A stretch of DNA of 64,000 nucleotides from Coenobita brevimanus (GCA_032717465.1 CM064653.1:38679555-38743554); one strand, 5' to 3'. Counted from the stretch's first letter, positions 22,649 to 34,696 are shown. Notes: generated by a model not told the origin, from the letters alone. Made by a program: numbers and translations.

Positions 22649-22742
22649 AAGGAGAAACAGGATCATGTGATGTATGTGAGCATGTGTTTGAGGGGAGGGA
22701 GTGGAGGGAGAGAGGGGGAGAGAGGGAGGATGAAGTGGAGGG

Positions 22743-22748
<6 letters not shown>

Positions 22749-22779
<31 letters not shown>

Positions 22780-22861
22780 GGGGGGTGAAACTACCACTAA
22801 CCTGTAAAATAGGGCACGTTTAATTAGAGCCAATGTACACGAGCAAGGCCATGGTACTGGT

Positions 22862-22906
<45 letters not shown>
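22749..22906. repeat. (GA)n microsatellites
   Basis: (GA)n at about 22748-22775 and 22864-22906, in G/A-rich DNA from 22680. Confidence 0.94.
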
Positions 22907-22909
<3 letters not shown>

Positions 22910-22918
22910 CGTTAGTGC

Positions 22919-23133
22919 CAAACCTCTTCACTCCAATGACATCTTTATTCTTACAACCTTCCGGACGATTTTACCCACTCACGACAGACGGTTCGTAGAA
23001 AAAGAGGTTAAAGAATGTTACACCTAAACCCCCCTAGTACGAAAACCCTCTCCGACCTAAAATAAAACCGACTGACCTTAGCAAAATAAAAATATCAATT
23101 AAATCAACATAGGAAGAAGATGAAACGGTTAAA
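22919..23133. repeat. TTAA palindromic family, copy
   Basis: Full-length layout: ACCTCTTCACTCCAATGAC terminus, arm CCGGACGATTTTACCCAC, centre AAAGAGGTTAAAGAATG, right arm AAAATAAAACCGACTGACC, and a GAAACGGTTAAA terminus. Confidence 0.72.
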
Positions 23134-23178
23134 TAATTATGGAACTGTCTTAACACTCCCAATGGTATTCTCTCTCAA

Positions 23179-23189
<11 letters not shown>

Positions 23190-23221
<32 letters not shown>
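23190..23221. repeat. (CT)n microsatellite
   Basis: CT run between two members of the palindromic family. Confidence 0.93.
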
Positions 23222-23222
<1 letters not shown>

Positions 23223-23227
23223 GGTAC

Positions 23228-23400
23228 GCGTCACACGATTTTGTTCTGCTTAAGGGAAGTATTATAAAAGGATTAGTCCCCTTGATATAATTACAGTATA
23301 GGATTCATGCTGCCACCAGACGATTGTATTCACTATGAGGGAGACCATTTGGTGAAGGGGATAGTTAGAATGTAGGGGTTAGAGAAGTGTGAAAGGAAAG
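23228..23400. repeat. TTAA palindromic family, decayed copies
   Basis: Arm CACACGATTTTGTTCTGCTT near 23230, then arm CACCAGACGATTGTATTCAC near 23315 with a GAAGGGGATAGTTAG centre. Confidence 0.55.
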
Positions 23401-23746
23401 GTCGAATCCCCCCCCCCTCTATCTCTCTCTCTACTCTCTCCCACTCTTTCCTCTATCCATGCTAACAACACACAATTATGCTCAACGGAAGGAATGAGTT
23501 CAAGAGTTCAGCACGGGATGGTTCAATGGCCTTTTCCACCCTTTTTTTTCTTCGCAGCTTAACACGCAGTCTGGTCCAAATTAAGGCTAACACCACACAA
23601 TTTACCCAGCTCACAGCAACCCCATTTGTCAAGTGGTTAGGAAGCAGACGTGAGATAGGTGAGTGCCTCCCTCTAGCTCTCTGTCCCCCACCCTCCTCAT
23701 CGTCAATACTGTGGCAGCAAAGACACCCACACAGGCGAAATGCAAT

Positions 23747-23850
<104 letters not shown>

Positions 23851-24052
23851 CGCTTTGATGTGGGTGTGAGGGGGAGGGCAGCCAAGTGTAACCACCACTC
23901 ACCGTAAAAACTAACACACAATCACCCTTCACTGTGGCCCTAGTTACTAAGTCTCAGCCAAATCTTAATAGTATACTTTAAGGAGACAATCATCTCTTTT
24001 CTAAACCTCACAGGGCTTTCCTCTCCTAAATAACAGTCTGGGTGTAATTAGT

Positions 24053-24636
24053 AGAGTCACCTGGGAAAAGCCAGAATTTGGAGTCACCTGGACAACGCCA
24101 CAATGAAGAGTCACCTGGGAAAAGCCACAATGTAGAGTCACCTGGGAAAAGCCACAATGTAGAGTCACCTGGGAAAAGCCACAATTTAGTCACCTGGGAA
24201 AAGCCACAATTTAGTCACCTGGGAAAAGCCACAATTTAGAGTCACTTGGACAAAGCCACAATTTAGAGTCATTTGGACAAAGCCACAATTTAGAGTCACT
24301 TGGACAAAGCCACAATTTAGAGTCACTTGGACAAAGCCACAATTTAGAGTCACTTGGACAAAGCCACAATTTAGGGTCACCTGAGAAAAGCCACAATTTA
24401 GTATCACCAGGGAAAAGCCACAATTTAGTATCACCAGGGAAAAGCCACAATTTTGTATCACCAGGGAAAAGCCACAATTTAGAGTTACCTCAGAAAAGCC
24501 ACAATTTAGAGTCACCTGGGAAAAGCCACAGTTTAGAGTCACCTGAGAAAAGCCACAATTTAGAGTCACCTGGGAAAAGCCACAGTTTAGAGTCACCTGA
24601 GATAAGCCACAATTTACAGTCACCTGGGAAAAGCCA
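24053..24636. repeat. 27-bp minisatellite, about 21 copies
   Basis: Unit AGTCACCTGGGAAAAGCC plus ACAATTTAG (27 bp). Variants carry TTGGACAA or CCAGGGAA in the middle and cluster in blocks. As 27 is a multiple of 3, a minus-strand frame reads as a 9-residue repeat (NCGFSQVTL); I do not treat it as a protein. Confidence 0.96.
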
Positions 24637-24769
24637 TTATTACCCCAACATTAGACAGAAACCAAATAAAACCTGCATCAAGTCCACTGCCTGGGAAAGA
24701 ACGAAATAAGTCGACGCTGAAGCTGAAGACAATCCCTCATCCCGCATTCTCTAGTCGGTGCACCTCTTC

Positions 24770-24960
24770 CTTAGCAATTTATTTTTGGATATGGCCGGGT
24801 AACAGCCTTAGGTACGTTATTTATACAGAGTATGGCGATGTTTGAAGGATACGTATAACGCAGATTTGGGCATTAAGGTGTAATAAGCAAAATAAGTCAC
24901 TTGGGAAAAGGTGTTAGGGGGCTTCTTTAACCTACGAGAATACAATCCCTCTTCTGTGTC
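24770..24960. repeat. Dispersed repeat shared with 30330-30530
   Basis: The motif TTTTTGGATATGGC near 24782 appears inverted near 30475. The motif GGTGTTAGGGGGCTTC near 24909 recurs near 30511 as GGTGTTAGGGAGCTTCC, and both are followed by ACGAGAATAC. The family is unknown. Confidence 0.5.
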
Positions 24961-25687
24961 AACTCTAGTTTGTCCACTTTAACCTGGCAGAGGTTTTCAT
25001 CCTTTGGTATGTTATTTCCCGCATCTTTATGGCAAAATAAGACAATACTACGGCTGCTCATCTTTTCCACAGCAGTTCTTCGTTATTAGCGCCAAATTCT
25101 TATGTTAATCCCTCCTTATAACTCACCATTCAAGACTGATTGACAATTTTAGACCAAGTTTGAGTATGATGACCTTTTCAATTATGTAAATACCATTAAT
25201 ATTAAAAAGTTAACGAGACAATTATTCTCGTGTCCAAAACTACCACCGTACGACGTGAAGAGGATGACAGTGCAAAGACGCGACTATCATGCTAACAATC
25301 AATAGCATTCAACAACATCCTTTCCTTCTCCAGCAACCCACATTGCATTACGGCCGTATTACTGAAACTGAGCATGTGCAGAGGTAGTCAATTCAAGCAC
25401 ACTTTTTTTTTTCTTTTCTTTTACGATCACATATGGGATGTTTATGATTATTATATTTGCTCAGCCTCTATCCCACCTCTAGTTAGGTATGATACAGAGA
25501 ACCAGGTACGGTCTATCGCCAGGTGGTTCAGCAATTACCAGGAAATAAATTGGAGTCTGACTTCTCTTTCCAACTTTTCACTGCAATCCAGCGATGTACA
25601 TTATATTTTACTGATGCCACCTAAAAAAATAAATAAATAAATAAATGACTAAATAAATAATGCCAGCCTTCATAAATCTCATCTACA
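24961..25687. other. Unassigned DNA
   Basis: Non-repetitive apart from (AAAT)n near 25625-25660. The longest open frame (88 codons, 25374-25640) has no motif. Confidence 0.4.
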
Positions 25688-25905
25688 AGAGGTCTTTCTC
25701 AAGCCGAATGAAATCGCCTGGGGTAACATGACTAAACAATAAAGCCGTCACCACACTGAAAGGGTTAACAATACTACCCTAACTCCACGGTTACGGCGGC
25801 GCCTAAACAAATTCAAAACAGCAACGCATTTTTAGTTTATTCTTGCTATCTCCAGACGATTACTGTGATCTGGAGGCATTTTCCGAGCTGGAGGGATTAG
25901 ACAGA
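25688..25905. repeat. TTAA palindromic family, partial copies
   Basis: Arm AAGCCGAATGAAATCGCCTGG near 25697 ending CTGAAAGGGTTAAC, then a second fragment TTCTTGCTATCTCCAGACGA near 25840. Confidence 0.6.
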
Positions 25906-26040
25906 GACTTTAATATTTCTTCTGTACTAAAAGGCTCTATAAAACTTTTCACTACAAGAGTTTATTAGACAAAGAATGAAATATAAATGATGTATCGCAC
26001 GAAGGAGCTACTGTCAAAGAACGCACTTCTATTCTTTAAG

Positions 26041-26210
26041 TCCTTCAATTTGATTATTAAATTCTTGCTACCACCAGGCAATTATACTTAAATTAAAAAT
26101 GGCCTCTATCAGTGATGGGGTTAATGAAGGCTATAGCTAACTCCTCAATTTCCTAAAGCCTTCCTAAGCGTAAATATAATCGTCTACGCATGGCAAAAAT
26201 AACTAACAAT
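26041..26210. repeat. TTAA palindromic family, copy
   Basis: Left arm TTCTTGCTACCACCAGGCAA, centre GATGGGGTTAATGAAGGC followed by TATAGCTAACTCCTC, right arm TAAATATAATCGTCTACG. The centre is well kept. Confidence 0.7.
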
Positions 26211-26340
26211 AATAATACTACTACTAATAATAAGCACGTTCCCGGGTGTAAGGGTCGAGAGGGCCACTGACTTCTGAAAAATTACGAGTTGGAATAAAAG
26301 ATTTTCGATACTGTTCACGAGTTTTATAAGTGTGTGGGTG

Positions 26341-26440
<100 letters not shown>

Positions 26441-26868
26441 GAGCGCCAGGGACAACAAACCCGACTATCACTTATGCGTTGCCAATTTATTACTCTTTCT
26501 GCCCATCCCATCAATAACGCTGAGAAAATGGGCTAGGTCAATGATGAATGATTGTTTTCTTACTCCCGGTCAATGCACCCTTGGCCAATCAACTGCACTC
26601 GTTCTCTCTCTCTCTCTCTCTCTCACATCTTTACAGCGTTAATTCCCCCCTAACTCTGCCATCCTCATTCGCCTATTCCCAGTCCGATCCGCTCACTCAC
26701 CCCTCCTTTTTCTAACCCTCCCAACCTCCTATTCCCTTAAAAAAAAAAATAAAAAAAAATAAATAAATAAATAAAATCAATTGGATATCTCGAAAACCAG
26801 GTGCTTTATCTAATTAACCTGAGTACCTGAGTAAGCAAATAAACGCTAATTACCTGAGTTTCAATTCC

Positions 26869-27038
26869 TTAACACCTTCAATACGACGCCTTTTATATTC
26901 CTATGACCACCAGACGATTTTATTCAGCTTAGGAGTGATATCTGGCACTGATTAACAACACGTCTCCCTTATGTTAAAATAAAATCGTCTGGTGATTGCA
27001 AGAATGATTTAAATACGTCATAGCACTGAGAAGGTTAC
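26869..27038. repeat. TTAA palindromic family, best short copy
   Basis: Starts TTAACACCTTCAATACGACG. The left arm CCAGACGATTTTATTCAGC (26910 onward) faces the right arm AAAATAAAATCGTCTGG (26976-26992), and the flanks (TTCCTATGACCA against TGATTGCAAGAAT) continue the inverted match. It ends GAGAAGGTTAC. Confidence 0.82.
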
Positions 27039-27229
27039 TATGTTCCTTTGTTCTCGCTGAATGGCTGGAACAATCACCCAATTACCCGATATTTACGCAT
27101 AATAAACAACTATTCTAATTATCCCCAGGAAATATTAGCGAGGCAGCTAGAGGAAGAGTCGATCATTCTACGTGCGTTCCCCCCTAGAAGCCAGGCAACC
27201 TCCCCCCCCTCTCTCTCTCTCTCTTTCTC

Positions 27230-27410
27230 TCATTTCCACTGCTGCCTGACGATTATATCTAATTTACAACACACCTCTGGCAAAAGAGGTTAATGAAAGG
27301 TATATCTCAACCTTCTAATTAAAAAATATTTTCATCCCCAAAGCTCTATGAAATCGCCTGGTGATTGCAAGAATAAAATTAAAAGCACGTCATCATTTTC
27401 AAGGCCTTAA
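27230..27410. repeat. TTAA palindromic family, copy
   Basis: Left arm decayed (CTGCCTGACGATTATAT), centre AAAGAGGTTAATGAAAGG, right arm GCTCTATGAAATCGCCTGG with GATTGCAAGAATAAAA and CACGTCATCATTTTCAAGG. Confidence 0.68.
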
Positions 27411-27482
27411 TTACTGACCTCTAATTAAGTCACCATACTGCACTCACCCAAAATCGTTCTTAATGTTAATTACCCCTAATGA

Positions 27483-27712
27483 ACCCCCTTGCTACACTGA
27501 CGTCTTTCTGAATTTTTCCTGCTGCTACCAGACGATTTTATTCGGCTTAGTAGAGCCCCCTGGTAGCGAAGGAGTTAATGAGGACTTTTTTTTCAGTAGG
27601 CTATAACTAACCCCCGTAGTTGAAAGTCTCCCTTCATATGGGAAAAAAAAAAAAAAAAAAAAAAAAGTCTGATAACGCGAATACAAGACGTCCTCGGCAT
27701 GAAGGGGAATTA
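27483..27712. repeat. TTAA palindromic family, copy
   Basis: Left arm CTACCAGACGATTTTATTCG near 27526, centre GAAGGAGTTAATGAGG and AGGCTATAACTAACCCCC, right arm interrupted by an A run (about 27641-27666), ending GGCATGAAGGGGAATTAC. Confidence 0.7.
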
Positions 27713-27749
27713 CTGTCAATAATTCGCAGATAAAAATACAATACAATGA

Positions 27750-28005
27750 TTATTTTCTTCTTGCTACCACTTAACGTTTATATTTATTTACTTATGTTAT
27801 TGTTACTTCAAGCGACTTTTTCCAACACAAAGGGTTCGATACAACCTTCGTTAATCCCTCCACTATGAGATCCCTGTCCTAAAACTGAATAAAATAGTCT
27901 AGCAAATAGAGAAATAGGTCACCGTACTGAAGAGGGTAACACTTGGCCTCCTGTGAATTTCTATGTACCTCAATAAAATCGTCTGTCGTGAGCTGGAATA
28001 TAATA
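27750..28005. repeat. TTAA palindromic family, partial copies
   Basis: Right arm AAACTGAATAAAATAGTCTAG near 27884 with GAAGAGGGTAAC terminus, then a variant arm CAATAAAATCGTCTGTCGTG near 27970 that belongs to the subfamily with AGCTGGAATA. Confidence 0.6.
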
Positions 28006-28009
28006 CGAA

Positions 28010-28502
28010 GCTCAGGCAAAATATTAAACGTTATTTTTATTTACTTATTTACCTTATTTATTTACATTTTGGTGGCCTATGTTTCTCTTCAATATAGTAA
28101 AATCGTGTGATGTTAGCCAGAATAAAATGCGATGTACTTATTTTTCATCTATAAGGGTTAGTAACAGCAGAGCCAATCACCCTACTTCCTCTCTCCTTAA
28201 TTAGTGAATAATCTCTCTCCCTCCCCCCCCCTCTCTCTCTCACAACCTCGCTACATACACCCTCATTACGCAACCAGCTTTATTTCTGTTAATGAAAGTT
28301 TTATCTTCATTATGTTTCGTCTCCATTCATATCTTAAAAGGACCCAAGTCGGGCCGAAACTGTTTTGTGGTCAGAATAAACTACCTTTACCATGTGGGGT
28401 ACAATTCTTCCACTCCTTACTATACCGGGTACTCTTTTCACTTTAACTTGGCCTAAAATTGCCATCTTTCCTTCTTGATGTCTGAGCTGTAAAAATAAAT
28501 AA
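28010..28502. other. Unassigned DNA
   Basis: AT-rich, with short TTAT/TTTA repeats near 28035-28070 and a (CT)n patch near 28230. No gene. Confidence 0.4.
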
Positions 28503-28627
28503 CACTAGAATTTGATGCTTGTCACGAAAAAGTGCTAGAGACAAATGCTGAGCCGTAGCACTGTCCTATTCTGCCACTGAACGCGATATATGCTGCAAAA
28601 GGACGGAAATATGGGACAAGTTAGAGT
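28503..28627 (+). repeat. Unclassified dispersed repeat, copy A
   Basis: About 125 bp resembling 42673-42801 in the same orientation: AGAATTTGATGCTTGTCACG here, AGAATATGGAGCTAGTCACG there, and GGACAAGTTAG against GGACAAAGTTAG at the end. Family unknown. Confidence 0.6.
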
Positions 28628-28689
28628 GAAAAGAGTATATCAACTTTTCCCTTATATGAGCAATGAATATACTGTTGTAAGGGCATTTA

Positions 28690-28830
28690 TCCCAACTTTG
28701 CTTCACTAGTTACTTCTTTCTTACAATTATTTCACCAATTACTCATTCTTACTCTCCAATTACTCTTGCTTGCTCCCTAATTACTCTTATTTACTCTCCA
28801 ATTACCCTTACTTCCTCCTATATTAGTTAC
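28690..28830. repeat. Degenerate ATTACTC repeat
   Basis: Units of about 30 bp around CCAATTACTCTTACTTACTC. The following 29000-29320 is unassigned. Confidence 0.5.
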
Positions 28831-29329
28831 ATATCTCCTAATGAACTTGGGGATAATAGCAGTTTATGGCAGAAATAATTAAAGTTCTTTTCGTAACTCG
28901 TTTAAACTGATTCCGGAAGGGGTAATCACCGTACCACTCTTCACTGTATCATAATTACCGTCTCCTCACGATATCGAGGAAATTATATTGTCAAAAGGCA
29001 ATTACCAGCTCTAATTACTCCAGTATAATTAATTACTTTCCAGTCGCAATTTCTATAAACTAATGACTTCTCTCCTAATGACCCACTAATTACTATTATA
29101 ATTAATTCCAAGTTTGAATGTTTTTAAATAGCTTGCAGTAAATCAAAGGAAACTATAACCATTTCAAGAAAGAGCTGGTAACTCGAAATTTGTTTCTTTA
29201 ACTATAAGTTTCATTCTTTAATAAATGTTTCAACTGTTTCAGTAAGGAAATAAGAAATACACAACTCCTTCCTAAATTCAGTAAAACCGTCTACTGGTGG
29301 CCTGATGCACATAAAAAGACAACCAATCA

Positions 29330-29810
29330 CTATTTATCTTCATTTCCCCATTATTCCTTATTTATCATTACCTATTTATTCATACCTATTCGTATTGATC
29401 CTTTTTATTAATATTTATCATTCATTTATCACGGTTCCCTTTCTTCATACAGGTTTATCTTGATCTTTACCTATATTTATCCTTCATTATCACCGTTTCC
29501 TTTATTCATCCGTATTGAACCTTTATTTATCTTTACACTTATCTACAATTATTTTTATCACTTTTCTCTTTATTCATATATATTTATCCTTTATCTTTAC
29601 ATTCATCAAAATTTATTCTTATCACCGTTCCCTTTTTTTTATCCATATTTAACCTTTATCTTTACATATATATAAAATTATTCTTATCACCACTCCCTTT
29701 ATTCATCCATATTTATCCTTTATCTATATTAATCCTTTATTTATCACCGTTACCTTTTATTCACCAGTATTTACCTTTATCCTGTGTATAATTACCCATT
29801 TATCACTGTT
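29330..29810. repeat. Degenerate 55-70-bp AT-rich tandem repeat
   Basis: The block ATCACCGTTCCCTTTATTCATC recurs in diverged form near 29436, 29494, 29559, 29620, 29685 and 29743, with TATTTATCCTTTATCTTTAC between. Confidence 0.65.
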
Positions 29811-29982
29811 CTTCAAAATAACTCCAGGACCAAACAGCTTTAAGGCAATTACCACTATCACTTCCTAATTAAATGGAGGAAAACAATAATTCCTCAAGTC
29901 CTGTATGTTTCCTTTTGTAATTCCTCTAATATACTTCTCTCTCTCTCTCCCTCTCTCCTTAAATCACTACTCTTCGCCTTAA

Positions 29983-30164
29983 TTAACCCCTTCAGCAAGA
30001 TGAAAAACAATGAACATCCCTTTTTCACTTTATTCTCACCATCACCAATTTCACTCAGCTTTGGAGACGCTATGAACTGAAGAGGACAGACGCCGGTTTG
30101 CCAGAAATAAAATCGCCTTGAGAGAGCAAGAACAATTACCACGTCATCGGGTGGAAGAGGTTAA
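29983..30164. repeat. TTAA palindromic family, copy with TTAA at both ends
   Basis: 182 bp starting TTAACCCCTTCAGC and ending GGTGGAAGAGGTTAA. The inner arms are decayed (ATTTCACTCAGCTTTGG against CCAGAAATAAAATCGCC). It best shows the outer boundary, consistent with TTAA target use. Confidence 0.75.
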
Positions 30165-30329
30165 TTCCAGCTACACTCTCTTTGTCAGTCATTATTTCCT
30201 CTTAAATCTCATCGCTATATCCACGCCACCGCCTTCACGTGGTGGCGCAGAATTAACCGGACGGGTCGACTGTCTGGTTATACTCAAATCCCACAACTCT
30301 CTCCACAGTAACAACAAGGCTGGTATCAT

Positions 30330-30530
30330 TGGTTAGGGCAGCTTCCTAACACCTTTGTCCTAAGCGATTTATCTTGTTTAATACACCTAACTATCCTCTT
30401 CCGCGTTACATCAGTCTTTTCAATATTGCCCTACTCTGCATCAACAACGGACAAAAGCATTTAACCAGCCATATCCAAAAAAATAGACAGGTAAGGTAGA
30501 GGTGTTAGGGAGCTTCCTTACCCGACGAGA
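30330..30530. repeat. Dispersed repeat shared with 24770-24960
   Basis: Contains GCTTCCTAACACC near 30340 and its inverse GGTGTTAGGGAGCTTCC near 30511, plus GCCATATCCAAAAAAAT near 30470. Confidence 0.45.
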
Positions 30531-30659
30531 ATACGAACCCAAATCTCAAAATAACATGACAACTCTGCATTGTATAATAGGCAACGACTTTATTTTACTT
30601 ATTATTGTTATATTAAAGCAGAGGAGCATTACTACTGTTACCACTAAGTCTCATAATTA

Positions 30660-30930
30660 AGATAAGTCTAGAAGTTTTATCCCAGTTAACTCCAGACGAT
30701 TTTATCAAGCTGTGATTGAGTCATAGGGGCCTGAATAACAGAGAAACAATGACTCAATCACTCCTCTCTTTCACTTAACTACCAAATGTTATCCTAAACA
30801 AACAGTAAAAGCCAATCATTCTACCTCACTGCTTCCAGAATTAGTCTACATTTGTATTTACTAACACTCAGGCTCCTATGACTCACTCCGCTGAATAAAA
30901 TCGTCTGGCATTAACTGAATAAAACAGAAG
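30660..30930. repeat. TTAA palindromic family, subfamily 2
   Basis: Left arm CCAGACGATTTTATCAAGC near 30700 followed by GAGTCATAGGGGCCTGAATA, and right arm GCTGAATAAAATCGTCTGGC near 30890. The GAGTCAYGG...CCTGA block marks a subfamily also seen at 32140-32560. Confidence 0.68.
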
Positions 30931-30977
30931 AGAAGCCACGAACATGTGAGAATTAAACACAACAACCCAGTCGCTCC

Positions 30978-30978
30978 C

Positions 30979-31013
<35 letters not shown>
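30978..31013. repeat. (GAT)n microsatellite
   Basis: Eleven GAT units. Segment 31014-31540 is unassigned. Confidence 0.95.
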
Positions 31014-31547
31014 TGGCCTTACAGTAGTCTTATCGGATGTGAACACGGTGGACTGCAGGCTGAAATTACCCCTTTTACCCTTTTCCAGCAATTCACCATC
31101 ATTCTTTCGTGGAATGGAGAGAAGGATGCTGAGGGAAATTTGAACTACAACAGAGCAGAGGGGCCGCCCAACCCTATCCGTGCCACCCGATGAAGGCCCC
31201 TCTCTTGCACCATTCTCTACTTACGCTTACCACTTCAAACCCAAGTTGTTCCCTCAATGACGCCTCTGTTCTAACAATTAGGTAATCAGTCGTTACTTCC
31301 TGACAACTACGCACTGTTCCCTAAATTACCCGCCAAAGCCAATCACCCTGGGACTGTGTGGCCTTAATGACACCCTTTGTCCTCATTTAATTCCCCGATA
31401 GACCTGGTAATGGCGCCAAGCATAACCATCTGACAACCCTTTGTGGGAGTAATTGCTTCACGAAAACCCAAATATTACTTTAACGTTATTCTGTTCCATA
31501 TAACGCCAAACGGTTTTATTCTGTGTAGTAATAGTCATTACACTATG

Positions 31548-31548
<1 letters not shown>

Positions 31549-31619
<71 letters not shown>
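31549..31619. repeat. (AT)n microsatellite
   Basis: About 70 bp of AT. Confidence 0.97.
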
Positions 31620-31621
<2 letters not shown>

Positions 31622-31799
31622 GGGGAATCATATTCCCCCCCCCTCTCTCTCTCTCTCCGATAACGTACTTTTTATTCCTCTTTCTCCTGATGATTCTGGT
31701 ACTCTGCCACAACCTTTGTTAATCTCTATGCTACGATGAAGCTCTTCTAAGTTAAATAAAATCATAGGGAAACCAGAAAGAACTCAGAGAGCCAATGCC

Positions 31800-32095
31800 A
31801 TTAAAAAGGATCAGGATCCGCCCCAAAACTTATTCAATTCTTCCTTGACCCATGGCCCATCCTTCCACAAAATTTCATTTAAATTCATCGAAAACTTTTG
31901 GAGATATTGTGCAGGATTCTCCGGATCCGAATCCGCCTCAAAATTTAATCACTTCTTCCTTTGCCCATGACCCACCCTTCCACAAAATTTCAATGAAGTT
32001 CATTGAGAACTTTTGGCGATATCGTACGGACAAACAGACAGACAGACAAACACAGGTGAATACATAGCCTCCTCCAACTTCGTTGGTGGAGGTAA
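31800..32095 (+). mobile_element. Dispersed repeat with terminal hairpin, copy A
   Basis: Two internally repeated halves (CCTTCCACAAAATTTCA at about 31861 and 31976) are followed by a (CAGA)n run and a hairpin end, CCTCCTCCAACTTCGTTGG then TGGAGG. A copy in opposite orientation lies at 35048-35270. Similar sequences with a CAGA run and a CCTCC hairpin are common in invertebrate genomes. Its class is unresolved. Confidence 0.6.
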
Positions 32096-32139
32096 TAATA
32101 AGAACAAACTAAACATGACGTCATCGGATTTAGGGATTA

Positions 32140-32260
32140 ATATTCTGACGGTCGGACCAACTCTACTATCTCATTCCAGCTGAGGACAGACGATTTTACT
32201 TGGCCGAGTGAGTCATGGAAGCCTGACAATTAACCCCTCTGTCCTTCCTATAATTCGCCA
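32140..32260. repeat. TTAA palindromic family, subfamily 2
   Basis: TTCCAGCTGAGGACAGACGA leads into TTTTACTTGGCCG, GAGTCATGGAAGCCTGA and TTAACCCC. Confidence 0.6.
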
Positions 32261-32394
32261 ATACAAATGGTAATATCGCCAAGCATAGCCACGTGACAGC
32301 CCTTTGTTAATAATTGCATCACCACCAGACAAATAGCACTTCAACACGCATGAACCACACACAATTACATTCCGATGAGATTTGGGTCACAGGA

Positions 32395-32560
32395 GCCTCA
32401 GTGCTAACCCCACACGATTCATTCGAGTCATGGGGGTCTTGAGTGTTAGTGCTATCACATGGTATTCCTCTAGTATTCTATTTCAGTTAGAGACAGACGA
32501 TTTTATTCAGCCGTGAGGGAGTCCAGGGAGTTTGTGTTAACCCCTTGTATACCATGATGA
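32395..32560. repeat. TTAA palindromic family, subfamily 2
   Basis: GAGTCATGGGGGTC near 32419, then GACAGACGATTTTATTCAGCC near 32493 and GTGTTAACCCCTTG near 32536. Confidence 0.62.
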
Positions 32561-32624
32561 CTCTTATTGTTCAGCCTATCTACCGGGACCTGATTTTACT
32601 TAGGAACTTCCATCGTGGCGACAT

Positions 32625-32790
32625 GTCGAGACACTTTACCGCCTTCAATCCCGCATTTTGTTCTTACTAGCTCCTGACGACTTAATTCACCTTCACAGAG
32701 GCCTCTCGTACTGAGGGGATTATTGAAAGCTACACCTAACCCCTCCAGTTCGAAAGGCCTCCCTAAGCTGTACAAAAACGTCAAGAAACA

Positions 32791-32847
<57 letters not shown>

Positions 32848-32865
32848 AGACTGAAAAGATTAACC
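32625..32865. repeat. TTAA palindromic family copy invaded by (AC)n
   Basis: Centre GAGGGGATTATTGAAAGC and CTAACCCCTCCAGTTCG are clear. The right arm is interrupted by (AC)n at 32791-32843. The terminus AAAAGATTAACC follows the microsatellite. Confidence 0.62.
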
Positions 32866-32879
32866 GTTTGTCAAGCACG

Positions 32880-33060
32880 ACTCTCAGATAGAAAAATCAT
32901 CTGGCGTCATCCGGAATAAACTACCTACGAGAATATTTAACTACCGGAAGATTAACAACACTTCTACCCCTTCATGTGGCCACCCTGCATAGTTTATTAC
33001 AGCTGACATCAGACGATTTTATTCAGGTGAGGAAAGCAATATACAGCACACTGGAAATAC
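32880..33060. repeat. TTAA palindromic family, fragments
   Basis: AAATCATCTGGCGTCATCCGG near 32896 and ATCAGACGATTTTATTCAGG near 33009. Confidence 0.55.
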
Positions 33061-34450
33061 AAAACCATCTCAGTAACGCTTTCACTGCGGTATGGTGGGA
33101 GTAACTGAAATTTCGAAGCTTTATATTAGGCTGGATACACTGGAAGATTTCATTTGGCTGGGCAAACTGTGTAAAAAAAAAAAAAAAAAAAAAAAAGTCA
33201 CACTAACCACAAAATCACCCTAATTTTTTTTTTTGACCCTCTAAAATATCCATGTGTACAAAAAAAACAAAAAAATCCACAAAATTTAAGTCCTCCTACA
33301 TCATAAATCCTTCTAAACACATCCCTCTAAACTAAAATGCCAAATTAAAAAACAAAAATCCTGGAAATCCAATTGGTGACAGTGCGCGAATTATGGTCAC
33401 TAATTGTCTCCTTGACCCCTAGGCCTCGAGGGGCGACCTATTTTACCCGAGTTTCGGAGGTGAACAGGGTCGCCATCATGTGGTGGCACTGACATAACCG
33501 GGCAGCTCCGATACCTGGTCACACAAACATGCAATTCCCTAACTATCCCCCCCAAAAAAGATGGATGTTGGATTGCAGGATAAGATAAACTTCATCCAGC
33601 GTCCCATCAGGTTCGTAATCAAATGAGTCTTGGGCCGCAACAACAACAATAACTACTACTACTACTACTACTAGGATATCATCAGATCATTATACTCGCC
33701 ACTGGGATACCTCGCACGTCCTGACACAATAAAGTCTCTAAGAAGGTAAAAATCTAGGTTTTATATTCTGGCAAACGAAAGACGACTTATTCAGTTAAGG
33801 AAAACCCCTATTGTTCAGCCGAGTTAAGATAAGCCAAGTAGTAATACCGGTAGTAGTGGTGGCAGCGGTAGTAGTAAAAAGTAGTTATGCTGGGCCAAGA
33901 AAGGACAATCACCTTTGCTCTACTTTTCTATAATTAACCTGTTCTAATTAAACATATATTACAAATAGCATAAAAGGAACAATGGCCTTTGCTCTCCTTT
34001 CCTATAATTAACCTGTCTGTTCTGATGAAAAAGCCATCACAAACAGCACTAAAATCTTATCAAAGGAAGGAACAATTGCCTCTGCTCTACTTCTCCTCTA
34101 ATGAAGCCATCTGTTCCGAGTATAAAGCTATCACAACCAGCACATACTTCACTATCAAAGCAAAATATCAAGACTAAAAAGAAATGCGCTCAAGAGTTAC
34201 AATAATCAAGAGTATAAAGAAAATCTACATCAAAAGGAAAATATCACGAGACAACAAGTACGTGGAAAGTTACGACTGTGATGGTGGACTAAGAGGGTAG
34301 TCTACCGTGAGCTGGTTGGCATGAGAACAAACCCAGAAGGAGGATATAAAGCCTGATTACACGCTCCATTATCTTTACACACACGGGACCACACCGCACC
34401 ACACCACCACCGCTGAATCACACAAGAGGAAATAGCCCCTCAAGACACTC
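33061..34450. other. Unassigned DNA
   Basis: Contains an A run (33173-33196), (ACT)n at about 33653-33672 and three imperfect repeats of GGAACAATKGCCTTTGCTC (near 33905, 33977 and 34066) spaced about 75-90 bp. No gene. Confidence 0.4.
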
Positions 34451-34461
34451 CCCTCCCCCTA

Positions 34462-34462
34462 G

Positions 34463-34539
<77 letters not shown>
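34462..34539. repeat. (CT)n-(AC)n microsatellite
   Basis: (CT)n then (AC)n, followed by another (AC)n at 34631-34694. Confidence 0.96.
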
Positions 34540-34541
<2 letters not shown>

Positions 34542-34629
34542 ACAGCTTCACCAAACTTAATCATAGTGTTACAACTAAGGTCTGTTTTTTGGCATTAAAA
34601 GTCCCTGTAGCACCCCCACCACCACCGCC

Positions 34630-34694
<65 letters not shown>

Positions 34695-34696
<2 letters not shown>

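Noticed and set aside
24186..24623. Repeat protein with a 9-residue NCGFSQVTL period
   Set aside because: The 27-bp minisatellite keeps this frame open by arithmetic. Units vary at all codon positions and there is no flanking coding sequence.
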